The notes: a model not told the origin generated them from the sequence alone. A DNA stretch of 10,329 nt from an uncultured Clostridia bacterium (GCA_949747745.1 CATKFT010000298.1:1-10329), one strand, 5' to 3'. Shown: positions 1 through 6,303, counted from the first letter of the stretch. Translations and numbers: made by a program.

Positions 1-131
1 TGAAATTTTGTATGTTAGGTTTCTCTAAGTAAAAACTATGATTTTCATTTTTTATGTCATATAATGCTTTTAGCAGAAATAAGCTAGATAATTTGTTAAA
101 TAAAACAAAAGGTTAATTGATAAAATATCAT
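1..131 (-). pseudogene. 5' end of an unrecognised divergent gene, frame-shifted, runs off the left edge
   Basis: On the minus strand a strong Shine-Dalgarno, AAGGAGGT (plus 148-141), stands 9 nt before an ATG at 131. That frame reads MIFYQLTFCFI and stops at 98-96. A second minus-strand frame is open from 112 to the window edge and reads on with gene-like composition (PFVLFNKLSSLFLLK and onward), but it has no ATG, GTG or TTG start of its own. Removing one A from the TTAACC at 116-111 joins the two as MIFYQLPFVLFNKL and so on. This suggests a real gene carrying a one-base insertion, or a sequencing error. The roughly 42 visible residues match no family I recognise, so no function is proposed. 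An alternative is that the RBS serves only an 11-codon peptide. Confidence 0.35.
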
Positions 132-163
132 CAGATTAATACCTCCTTATATAAGATACACAT

Positions 164-205
164 ATTATATAGTGAATTTTACATAAATGTAAAATTCACT
201 ATAAT
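164..205. promoter_or_regulatory. Overlapping divergent sigma-A-like promoters for murA (+) and the leftward gene (-)
   Basis: Plus strand: TTTACA (178-183), 16-bp spacer, TATAAT (200-205); a transcript would begin near 212, upstream of the murA RBS. Minus strand: TTTACA (193-188), 18-bp spacer, TATAAT (169-164), or a 16-bp spacer to TATATA (171-166). Each -35 matches TTGACA at 4 of 6 positions. Both hexamer sets lie on or at the edge of the 168-203 palindrome, so the two polymerase sites overlap and should exclude each other. The sequence is very AT-rich, which makes -10-like strings common; the symmetry and the flanking genes are the main support. Confidence 0.5.
168..203. repeat. Perfect 36-bp palindrome in the divergent promoter region
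   Basis: The arms TATAGTGAATTTTACAT (168-184) and ATGTAAAATTCACTATA (187-203) are exact reverse complements of 17 bp around a central AA. No T-tract follows on either strand, and the element lies between the -35 and -10 regions of both predicted promoters, so it would not be transcribed from them. That argues for an operator bound by a dimeric repressor rather than a terminator. It does not match CIRCE, LexA, Fur/PerR, Rex or CcpA sites as I know them. Confidence 0.7.
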
Positions 206-231
206 TACCTAGTTAGCATAATATATAAACA

Positions 232-243
232 AAGGAGGGTGAT
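232..243 (+). promoter_or_regulatory. Strong ribosome binding site of murA
   Basis: AAGGAGGGTGAT is nearly the full anti-16S complement, with one extra G. It ends a few bases before the ATG at 250, across a T-rich spacer, and fixes the murA start. Confidence 0.8.
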
Positions 244-249
244 TTTTTT

Positions 250-1041
250 ATGGGTACATATATTATAACTGGAGGACAAAAGCTAGAAGGAGAAGTTTTT
301 ATATCTGGTTCTAAAAATGCGTCTTTACCTATACTTGCTGCATGTGTTTTAAATAATGGAATTACTAAATTATATAATGTTCCCAATATACATGACACAA
401 AAGTAATGTTAGAAATATTAAAATATTTAGGTTGCAAAGTTAAAAGAAATAATGATAAAATAGTTATTGATGCAAGAGACATAAAAAAATATGATATACC
501 AGAAGAACTAATGAGGAAAATGCGTTCATCTGTAATACTTGCAGGTGCATTAATTGGAAGATTTAAAAAAGCAGTATTTTCATGTCCAGGAGGATGCGAT
601 ATTGGAGCAAGACCTATTGACTTACATTTAAAGGCATTTGAAAATTTAGGCATAAATATTACAGAAGATACTGGATATATTAGGTGCAAATGTGATAAAA
701 TAGAAACTGGAAAAATTCAGCTTGATTTTCCAAGTGTTGGAGCAACAGAAAATGCAATTTTAGCATCTGTTTTAGCAGATGGTAATACTACTATTGTAAA
801 TGCGGCAATGGAGCCAGAAATTATTGATTTACAAAATTTCTTAAATAAGTTAGGTGCAAAAATTACAGGTGCTGGTACAAGTGAAATAGTAATTAAGGGC
901 GTATCTAATTTGAAAAGTTCAGGATATAAAATAATGCCAGATAGAATAGAAGCAGGAACTTTTCTTTGTGCTGGAGCAATTACAGGAGGAAATATTATCT
1001 TAAAAAATGTAATGCCAGAACATTTAATACGGAATAACTAA
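250..1041 (+). CDS. murA: UDP-N-acetylglucosamine 1-carboxyvinyltransferase MurA, N-terminal fragment of a frame-shifted gene
   Basis: MurA transfers enolpyruvate from PEP to UDP-GlcNAc, the first committed cytoplasmic step of peptidoglycan synthesis. This 263-codon frame holds the family's N-terminal part: the substrate-binding K22-N23 in GSKNASLPILA, R92 in the MRSS segment, and the catalytic loop PGGCDIGARPIDLH with Cys116 (Cys115 in E. coli), the residue alkylated by fosfomycin. It runs well into the second half, to NVMPEHL, and then terminates at TAA 1039-1041 after four non-homologous residues. The family sequence resumes in the next frame at GITKKLEESG. Dropping one base, for example T1028, gives PEHLNGITKKLEESG and an uninterrupted protein of 416 residues, a normal MurA length. 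The start is fixed by a strong RBS. The identification is certain; whether the break is real or a sequencing error is open. Confidence 0.93.
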   Translation: MGTYIITGGQKLEGEVFISGSKNASLPILAACVLNNGITKLYNVPNIHDTKVMLEILKYLGCKVKRNNDKIVIDARDIKKYDIPEELMRKMRSSVILAGALIGRFKKAVFSCPGGCDIGARPIDLHLKAFENLGINITEDTGYIRCKCDKIETGKIQLDFPSVGATENAILASVLADGNTTIVNAAMEPEIIDLQNFLNKLGAKITGAGTSEIVIKGVSNLKSSGYKIMPDRIEAGTFLCAGAITGGNIILKNVMPEHLIRNN

Positions 1042-1072
1042 AAAATTAGAAGAAAGTGGTTGCAAAATAGAA

Positions 1073-1501
1073 ATGAGAAAAGATGAAATTATTTTGCAAG
1101 CACCTAAAAAACTAAAAGGAGTTAATTTAAAAACAATGTCATATCCAGGGTTCCCAACAGATATGCAAGCAATTTTTGCAAGTACACTTACAGTATCTAA
1201 AGGAACTAGTATTGTTATAGAAAATATATTCGAAAATAGATATAAATATGCAAGTGAATTGCAAAGAATGGGAGCAAAGTTTGAAATAAATGGAAGAACA
1301 GCAATAATAAAAGGAGTAAGAAAATTAAATGGAGTAAATGTTTATGCAAAAGATTTAAGAGGAGGGGCAGCGTTAGTAATTGCAGGACTTGTAGCAAAAG
1401 GAAAAACTACAGTAAATAATATAGAATATATATTAAGAGGATATGAAGATTTAGACTGCAAATTAAATAAACTAGGAGCAAGAATTACGAAAGAAGTGTG
1501 A
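1073..1501 (+). CDS. murA: MurA, C-terminal fragment of the same frame-shifted gene
   Basis: This frame, open from 1028, continues MurA. It carries PGFPTDMQA, which includes the aspartate equivalent to the general base Asp305 of E. coli, and DLRGGAALVIAGL with the conserved arginine equivalent to Arg397. It ends in the family's usual ILRGYEDLDCKLNKLGARI. The ATG at 1073 is an internal methionine of full-length MurA and has no convincing RBS, so separate translation is unlikely. If the frame break is real the locus is a pseudogene. MurA is essential unless a second copy exists, and many Firmicutes carry two (murAA and murAB), so a broken copy could be tolerated. All key residues are kept and there is no other decay, which favours a very recent mutation or a base-call error. 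Confidence 0.92.
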   Translation: MRKDEIILQAPKKLKGVNLKTMSYPGFPTDMQAIFASTLTVSKGTSIVIENIFENRYKYASELQRMGAKFEINGRTAIIKGVRKLNGVNVYAKDLRGGAALVIAGLVAKGKTTVNNIEYILRGYEDLDCKLNKLGARITKEV

Positions 1502-1505
1502 TATA

Positions 1506-1922
1506 ATGAAGAAAGCAAAAAATGAAGAATTAAATTTCCTTTACATGGATGAAAAATATAATAACAATAAAAAAAAGAAAAATATAGATAAAAAAGAACA
1601 TAAAAAAAATATTAAAGGGCAGAAAAATGCTAATTCTGCCCAAAACGACATATTCAATTTTGAAAATGAAATAGTAATAGGAGTAACCAAAGTAGAAGAT
1701 AAGAAAAAAAAGAGAAATAATAAAAAAATAGAAAATAGCAAAATAAATAAAAGAAAAGTTGAAAGAGAAGAAAATATACAAAACAGCAAAAGACAAAAAA
1801 ATAAGTTACAAAAAGAAGAAAAACAAAATAGAAAAAGTAAAAAAATACAAGATAATTTAAGTTTGAAAACAAAAAAACAAGATATAGAAAAAGAAAGACT
1901 AAATCGGAATAATGCAAGGTAA
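1506..1922 (+). CDS. Lysine/asparagine-rich low-complexity protein, probably the cytoplasmic tail of FtsQ/DivIB
   Basis: This 138-codon frame begins 4 nt after the murA stop with only a weak RBS (GAAAGAAGTG). Its product is dominated by Lys, Asn, Glu and Arg and should be disordered and strongly basic; no membrane segment is visible. The one segment of ordinary complexity is FNFENEIVIGVTK, around residues 50-62, which looks like a short linear motif. The frame ends at 1922 and overlaps the ftsQ frame (from 1912) by 11 nt, and that frame continues the same composition. A one-base deletion between about 1903 and 1920 would join the two into a ~475-residue FtsQ with a long basic cytoplasmic tail. 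The alternative is a separate small protein translationally coupled to ftsQ. No function is assigned beyond this context. Confidence 0.6.
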   Translation: MKKAKNEELNFLYMDEKYNNNKKKKNIDKKEHKKNIKGQKNANSAQNDIFNFENEIVIGVTKVEDKKKKRNNKKIENSKINKRKVEREENIQNSKRQKNKLQKEEKQNRKSKKIQDNLSLKTKKQDIEKERLNRNNAR

Positions 1923-2925
1923 ATTAAGACAAAAGGGGAATATAGTAAATGAAGAAAGAAAGAATATAAAAAAAGCGTATGAAACAATGCAAGTTGAAGT
2001 AATAAAAGAAAAAACAGGACAAGATATAAAAAATAAAAATAGAAAAAAAGATAAAGTATCTAAAAAACAATTAAATAATCAGACTAAAATGGTAAACAAT
2101 CAAGAGATAAGAAAAGAAATAGAACAACAAAGAAAGCAAAAACAAGATGCAATAGTGAAAAACAAAAATGAAGAAAAAACAGGAATTAAGAAAAAAGCAA
2201 CAGTAAAAGTAATTGCAAAATGGACCACATTAGTAATAGCCTTAATATGTGCAATAATATTTTTTATGATGTCTCCATTATTTAACCTAAGCCAAATACA
2301 AGTAATAAATAACGATAAAATAAATAGTGATACAATAATAAGTCTTTCAGGGTTAAAGTTAGGAGAAAACATATATAAAAATAGAAATAAACAAATAATA
2401 AAAAACATTAAACAAAATGCATATATAGAAAATGTGAAGATTGATAGAAAAATACCAAATACTATTTTAATAACTATAAAAGAAAGAAAGGCAACATTTT
2501 TATTAGAATATGCAAATAGCTATGCATATATAAATAATCAAGGTTACATATTAGAAATTACTGAGGAAAAACTAAATTTGCCAATTTTAGTAGGATATGT
2601 AACAAATAGTGAAGACATAAAAGAGGGAAGAAGGTTACAAGAAGAGGATTTAGAAAAATTAGAAACAGTTTTAAAAATTATGGAATCTGCAAATGGAAAT
2701 GGAATAAGTGAACTAATAACTAAAATAAACATACAAAATAAGCAAAACTATACAATAGAGCTAGAAAGCGAAAAAAAGACAGTTTACCTAGGAGATGTAT
2801 CAAATTTAAGTAATAGAATGCTATACTTAAAAGCAGTATTAGAAGAAGAAAAAGGTAATGAGGGAGAAATTTTTATTAATATGGACTTACATAAAGAATC
2901 GGTATATTTTAGAAAAAAAGAATAA
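1912..2925 (+). CDS. ftsQ: Divisome protein FtsQ/DivIB (POTRA-domain membrane protein)
   Basis: This is a bitopic division protein that works with FtsL/DivIC and FtsB in the septal complex. The 337-residue frame has a basic cytoplasmic N-terminus (about 1-100), one membrane segment (about 103-121, TTLVIALICAIIFFMM), then a POTRA-like extracellular domain from FNLSQIQVINN through IPNTILITIKER (about 124-191). The beta region follows with FLLEYANSYAYINNQGYILEI and LPILVGY. This domain order and the position between murA and the DUF881/sbp/ftsAZ block support the call. The start is uncertain: ATG 1912 lacks a good RBS and falls inside the preceding frame, and the next in-frame ATG is 1987. The true start may be 1506 if the two frames are one gene with a +1 break. 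No terminator is evident downstream. Confidence 0.87.
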   Translation: MQGKLRQKGNIVNEERKNIKKAYETMQVEVIKEKTGQDIKNKNRKKDKVSKKQLNNQTKMVNNQEIRKEIEQQRKQKQDAIVKNKNEEKTGIKKKATVKVIAKWTTLVIALICAIIFFMMSPLFNLSQIQVINNDKINSDTIISLSGLKLGENIYKNRNKQIIKNIKQNAYIENVKIDRKIPNTILITIKERKATFLLEYANSYAYINNQGYILEITEEKLNLPILVGYVTNSEDIKEGRRLQEEDLEKLETVLKIMESANGNGISELITKINIQNKQNYTIELESEKKTVYLGDVSNLSNRMLYLKAVLEEEKGNEGEIFINMDLHKESVYFRKKE

Positions 2926-3089
2926 ACTTTGTCTTAAATAAATGAGTTTTTATCTTCAAGTTAAAGTCAAATTATATTAATTATAATATGATATTATAAT
3001 TGAAAAATTAAAAACAAATTTACTAAGGAGATATGATTAAAAATACAACTTAAGAGAGATTTAAGAATATAATAGAAAGGATGGAGCAA
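2926..3089 (+). promoter_or_regulatory. AT-rich leader ahead of the DUF881-sbp operon, weak promoter candidates
   Basis: Two TATAAT strings (2982-2987 and 2995-3000) lie here, but no convincing -35 sits 16-18 bp upstream of either. A tiny frame at 3033-3053 (MIKNTT) has AAGGAG (3025-3030) just 2 nt before its ATG; it may be a leader peptide or chance. GAAAGGATGGAG (3075-3086) is the RBS for the DUF881 start at 3090. I see no clear terminator for ftsQ, so read-through from murA-ftsQ is possible. Confidence 0.35.
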
Positions 3090-3794
3090 ATGAACAAAAA
3101 ACAAATAGCTATTACATTAGGTATAATGTGTGTTTTACTTACAACAGGAATTATGATACAATTAAGTACAATTGAAGAAGCAAATAATACAGTTGGACAA
3201 AGTAGAAATGATAATGGACTAAGAGACGAAGTATTAAAATGGAAAGAAAAATATGACAGAACATATGAATATTTAGATAATGCAGAAAAAGAGCTAGAAA
3301 AGTGGAGAGAAACAAGTACTGGTGTGGATTCTACATCAAAAGAAAAACAAGAGAGATTAAAAGAATTAAATGCATATTTAGGACTTTCTGATGTAACAGG
3401 AAGCGGAGTTATTATAACAGTAAAGGATAATACAGCATCTAAATTAGTAACAAATTATGATTTAGTACATGATGGAGACTTGCGAGACATAGTAAATGAA
3501 ATAAAAAATATTGGGGCAGATGCAATTAGTATAAATGGACAAAGGATAGTTCAAAATACAGTAATAAACTGTGCTGGTGCAATAGTTCAAATAAATGGAG
3601 AAAGTATAGGAAGTCCATTTGTTATTAAAGCAGTAGGAAGTAAAGATTTATTTTACAATTTATTAAGACCAGGTTCATATATTAAATTAATGATGGACCA
3701 AGGAATTGGGGTAGAAATTGAAAAAAGTGATAATATTACAATTGAAAAATATAATGGTGTATTAACAAATAAATACATACAAAATGCAGAGTAG
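3090..3794 (+). CDS. DUF881 family membrane protein (YlxW/YlxX-like), first copy
   Basis: The protein has 234 residues. It consists of one N-terminal membrane segment or uncleaved signal anchor (about 6-25), a charged predicted coiled coil (about 44-95), and the DUF881 domain with GSGVIITVKDN (about 105-114), GADAISINGQRIV (about 142-154) and SPFVIKAVG (about 175-183). DUF881 proteins lie beside sbp and ftsAZ in many Firmicutes (B. subtilis ylxW, ylxX); their biochemical role is unknown, and a division-site role is only inferred from context. I chose ATG 3090 over ATG 3081 because GAAAGG directly abuts 3081 but sits 9 nt before 3090, and because the resulting start MNKKQIAITLG aligns with the paralogue's MKKGKRIITVTIG. 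The second copy follows after 9 nt. Confidence 0.88.
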   Translation: MNKKQIAITLGIMCVLLTTGIMIQLSTIEEANNTVGQSRNDNGLRDEVLKWKEKYDRTYEYLDNAEKELEKWRETSTGVDSTSKEKQERLKELNAYLGLSDVTGSGVIITVKDNTASKLVTNYDLVHDGDLRDIVNEIKNIGADAISINGQRIVQNTVINCAGAIVQINGESIGSPFVIKAVGSKDLFYNLLRPGSYIKLMMDQGIGVEIEKSDNITIEKYNGVLTNKYIQNAE

Positions 3795-3803
3795 GTGAAA
3801 AAT

Positions 3804-4529
3804 ATGAAAAAGGGAAAAAGAATTATTACAGTAACAATCGGGATAATATGTTTTGTTTTTACATATGTAATGTTTATGCAGTTTAAAACAGTAGAAGAAA
3901 CAAATATTACACAAATAAAAACAATGACAGAATCGGAATTAAGAGAAAAGATAGTTTTGTGGAGAGAAAAGTATGAAGAAACATATGAAAAACTTAAGGA
4001 AACAAATGAAAAAATAGCAGAATATAGGGATAAAAGAGATGCAAATCAAGAAGCAAATGAACTATTAGATAAAGAATTGTTACAAGCACAAATATTAGCA
4101 GGATTAACAGATGTAAAAGGAAATGGAATAGTTGTTACATTAACAGATAATGAAGAAACTGAAAAAATTGAAGCTCATGATTTAATGAATCTTGTAAATG
4201 AATTAAAATCGGCAGGAGCAGAAGCAATTAGTATAAATGACCAAAGAATTGTAAATATGAGTGATATTGTAAATATATATATTAATGAGGAAAGCCAATA
4301 TATAGTTGTAAATAAGGTATTAAATAAAGAAAAAGTAATACTATCTCCATATGTTGTAAAAGCTATAGGAGATCCAAAATACCTAGAAAGTGCATTAACA
4401 GTAAAAAAAGTTGGATTTATGGATCAATATAGTAAAAACGCTACATTAGAAAGGCAAAATAATATTAAAATTCCAAAATATGATAAAGAAATAAAATTAA
4501 GATATTCAGAAATTAAGGGGGAAAAATAA
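3804..4529 (+). CDS. DUF881 family membrane protein, second tandem copy
   Basis: The protein has 241 residues and is built like its neighbour: a membrane segment (about 8-25), a coiled coil (about 43-95), then a DUF881 domain with GNGIVVTLTDN (about 106-116), GAEAISINDQRIV (about 138-150) and SPYVVKAIG (about 181-189). Both copies share ELR/DEVLxWxEKYxxTYE-type sequence at the head of the coil, so they are clear paralogues from a tandem duplication, now well diverged. This copy has extra residues between AISINDQRIV and SPYVVK, around NEESQYIVVNK. ATG 3804 is preferred over GTG 3795 because AGGTG (3793-3797), overlapping the upstream stop, sits 6 nt before it, giving translational coupling. 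sbp starts directly after its stop. Confidence 0.88.
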   Translation: MKKGKRIITVTIGIICFVFTYVMFMQFKTVEETNITQIKTMTESELREKIVLWREKYEETYEKLKETNEKIAEYRDKRDANQEANELLDKELLQAQILAGLTDVKGNGIVVTLTDNEETEKIEAHDLMNLVNELKSAGAEAISINDQRIVNMSDIVNIYINEESQYIVVNKVLNKEKVILSPYVVKAIGDPKYLESALTVKKVGFMDQYSKNATLERQNNIKIPKYDKEIKLRYSEIKGEK

Positions 4530-4530
4530 A

Positions 4531-4893
4531 ATGATATTTATAGCTATATTAATAGGATGTATTATAGGAATTCTTGCAGGAATGAATGCACCAATAATAC
4601 CATATAGTCTTTCAGGATATTTAGCAATTTCAATTATAGCAGCACTTGATTCAGTATTTGGAGGAATAACATCAGTATTAAAAGGAAATTTTGATTTAAA
4701 AATATTTGTATCAGGCTTTTTTGGAAATGCAATTTTATCGATATTACTTACATATTTAGGAGAAAAACTAAATGTAGATATATATCTTGCAGCAATTATT
4801 GTATTTGTAGGAAGAATGTTTACGAACTTAGCAATTATAAGAAGATATTACATAGATAAATGGACAAGCAAGAAAAAAGACATAAAATCTTAA
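4531..4893 (+). CDS. sbp: Small basic protein Sbp (DUF1290), integral membrane protein
   Basis: The product has 120 residues, typical for DUF1290. It has about three or four hydrophobic segments (roughly 2-17, 30-50, 58-76 and 84-100) and a basic C-terminus (RRYYIDKWTSKKKDIKS). The family is almost always next to DUF881 genes and ftsA/ftsZ in Firmicutes, as here; its molecular function is unknown. AAGGGGG lies about 9 nt before the ATG, and the gene starts 1 nt after the preceding stop, so it is the last gene of a tight three-gene operon. Its last codons (KKDIKS) form the left arm of the transcription terminator. Confidence 0.92.
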   Translation: MIFIAILIGCIIGILAGMNAPIIPYSLSGYLAISIIAALDSVFGGITSVLKGNFDLKIFVSGFFGNAILSILLTYLGEKLNVDIYLAAIIVFVGRMFTNLAIIRRYYIDKWTSKKKDIKS

Positions 4894-4910
4894 GATTTTA
4901 TGTCTTTTTT
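4873..4910 (+). terminator. Intrinsic terminator of the DUF881-sbp operon, overlapping the sbp coding end
   Basis: Perfect 19-bp arms run AAAAAAGACATAAAATCTT (4873-4891) and its complement (4892-4910), ending in TTTTTT. The sbp TAA (4891-4893) lies at the centre. With A-runs on one side and T-runs on the other it could act on either strand. It separates the sbp operon from ftsA. Confidence 0.88.
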
Positions 4911-4956
4911 AACAAAATTTTTGGAAAGCATACTATACCAAGCAATATAAAACATT

Positions 4957-4995
4957 ATTACAAAATAGAGGCAAGAATATTACAAAAATATTACA
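4957..4995. promoter_or_regulatory. Candidate WalR/YycF (OmpR-family) binding site upstream of ftsA
   Basis: ATTACA occurs at 4957-4962, 4979-4984 and 4990-4995, each within TATTACAAAA. The last two are separated by exactly 5 nt, so the minus strand reads TGTAAT-N5-TGTAAT. This fits the WalR consensus TGTWAH-N5-TGTWAH. The third copy sits a further 22 bp (two helical turns) away on the same face. The pair lies about 43 to 59 bp upstream of the predicted ftsA transcription start, a usual activator position. WalR (YycF) is reported to control ftsAZ in B. subtilis. PhoP-type boxes have similar 11-bp direct repeats and are an alternative. Confidence 0.55.
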
Positions 4996-5002
4996 AAAAC
5001 TA

Positions 5003-5031
5003 TTGACTTTTTTTATAAAATATAATATTCT
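5003..5031 (+). promoter_or_regulatory. Sigma-A-type promoter of ftsA-ftsZ
   Basis: TTGACT (5003-5008, 5 of 6 matches), 17-bp spacer, TATTCT (5026-5031, 4 of 6). It is the best-spaced promoter in the window. It lies downstream of the sbp terminator and about 40 nt before the ftsA start, directly after the ATTACA repeats. Confidence 0.7.
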
Positions 5032-5060
5032 AAGCTATGAGAAAAAACAAAAAGAAAAAT

Positions 5061-5067
5061 GGAGGAG
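5061..5067 (+). promoter_or_regulatory. Ribosome binding site that fixes the TTG start of ftsA
   Basis: GGAGGAG ends 6 nt before TTG 5074. No in-frame ATG lies nearby, and the family N-terminus (IIVGIDIGTSK) begins at residue 6, so TTG is well supported. Confidence 0.85.
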
Positions 5068-5073
5068 TAAACT

Positions 5074-6303
5074 TTGGCAATAGGTGATATAATTGTTGGA
5101 ATTGATATTGGAACATCTAAAGTATCAGCTGTTGTAGGGGAAGTTAATAATTTTAATCAAATTGAAATTATATGTTCAACTAACAGTAAGTGCGAAGGTA
5201 TCAAAAAAGGAAAAATAATTAATGAAGATGAAGTTGCAATAGCAGTAGCTACGACAATAAAAAATGCTGAAGATGAAGCAGGATTTAAGATAAATTCTGC
5301 ATATGTTACAATTCCTGGTAAGTATGCAACAATAGTACAAAATAGTATAACAAAAGAGCTTAAAGATAAATATGCTGGAATTTCAGTAAGAGATGTTGGA
5401 CAATCTATAATGCAAGTAAGAGATATAGAAGTACCAGATGGAAAAACAATTATAGATATAGTTCCAAATGAATTTATATTAAAGGATGGAAAAAGAACTA
5501 ATGATCCAGTAGGAAGTTTAAGTTCAGAATTTACACTTAATGCACAAATAGTACTTGCTGATAAGGAATATACAAGACAAATAGCATTAATACTAAAAAA
5601 AGCAGGTTTAGAAGTTGATGGTATGGTACCAAATACTCTTGCTGAAAGAAACTTAATATTAGATGTAAATGAACTACATGATAATGTTATGTTATTAGAT
5701 ATAGGAGCAGGAAATACAGACATAGGGGTATTTGAAGCAGATGCATTTATATATACAAATACTATACCACTTGGAGGAAACAATATAACAAGTGATATAG
5801 CTGTTGTATTGGACATATCAGAAGAAGAAGCAGATAAGCTAAAAAGGCAATATGGACTTGCACTAAAATCTTTTATAGATAATGATAATGATATAATTTT
5901 AAATACTTGTAAAGGCGATTCTAAAAGTAAAGTCATAAAAAGTTCAGAATTAATTGAAATTATAGAAGCAAGAATTGAAGAAATATTTACAATAGTAAAT
6001 AAAGATATAACAAACCAAGGAATAAAATCTAGAATAAATAATGTTGTATTAACAGGACAAGGAATTACTACTATTAACAAAAGTGATGTTGCAGGAAAAA
6101 TAATACTAAATATACCAGTAAAAATGTCAACAGGAAGACTTGTAAGTACAATAAGACCAAATTATCGTTCAGCATATGCTCTTGTAAGATACATTGCAGC
6201 AAGACCATTTGCAAAAACTGTATCAAGTAATATAGACACAAAATCTGATAAAAATATTCTTGGGACTATAGTAGAAAGAATTAAGGAATTTTTCTATTCA
6301 TAA
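5074..6303 (+). CDS. ftsA: Cell division protein FtsA, actin-like membrane anchor of the Z-ring
   Basis: FtsA binds ATP, polymerises on the inner membrane face and tethers FtsZ through the FtsZ C-terminal tail. The 409 residues show the actin/HSP70 fold motifs in order: phosphate-1 VGIDIGTSKVSAVVGE (about 8-23), the FtsA-specific 1C domain (about 80-160, including DPVGSLSSEF), phosphate-2 LLDIGAGNTDIGVF (about 207-220), IPLGGNNITSDIA (about 231-243) and the adenosine motif VVLTGQGI (about 324-331). The C-terminus (ILGTIVERIKEFFYS) is a short amphipathic helix that should serve as the membrane-targeting sequence. The adenosine motif has Gln where many FtsA proteins have Gly (GGG or GGA). It starts at TTG with a strong RBS, has its own promoter, and ftsZ follows after 71 nt. 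Confidence 0.96.
   Translation: MAIGDIIVGIDIGTSKVSAVVGEVNNFNQIEIICSTNSKCEGIKKGKIINEDEVAIAVATTIKNAEDEAGFKINSAYVTIPGKYATIVQNSITKELKDKYAGISVRDVGQSIMQVRDIEVPDGKTIIDIVPNEFILKDGKRTNDPVGSLSSEFTLNAQIVLADKEYTRQIALILKKAGLEVDGMVPNTLAERNLILDVNELHDNVMLLDIGAGNTDIGVFEADAFIYTNTIPLGGNNITSDIAVVLDISEEEADKLKRQYGLALKSFIDNDNDIILNTCKGDSKSKVIKSSELIEIIEARIEEIFTIVNKDITNQGIKSRINNVVLTGQGITTINKSDVAGKIILNIPVKMSTGRLVSTIRPNYRSAYALVRYIAARPFAKTVSSNIDTKSDKNILGTIVERIKEFFYS

Noticed and set aside
168..203. Intrinsic terminator at the upstream palindrome
   Set aside because: No T-tract on either strand, and the position is between promoter hexamers; an operator-like role fits better.
213..689. 158-codon minus-strand frame over the murA 5' end
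   Set aside because: Antisense to clear MurA sequence; it has no domain features.
1021..1045. Programmed ribosomal frameshift in murA
   Set aside because: No slippery heptamer, internal SD or downstream structure is seen, and MurA is not known to use one.
5157..6080. 307-codon open frame on the minus strand opposite ftsA
   Set aside because: It lies entirely antisense to a certain ftsA, has no recognised motif or RBS, and arises from codon bias of the AT-rich plus-strand gene.
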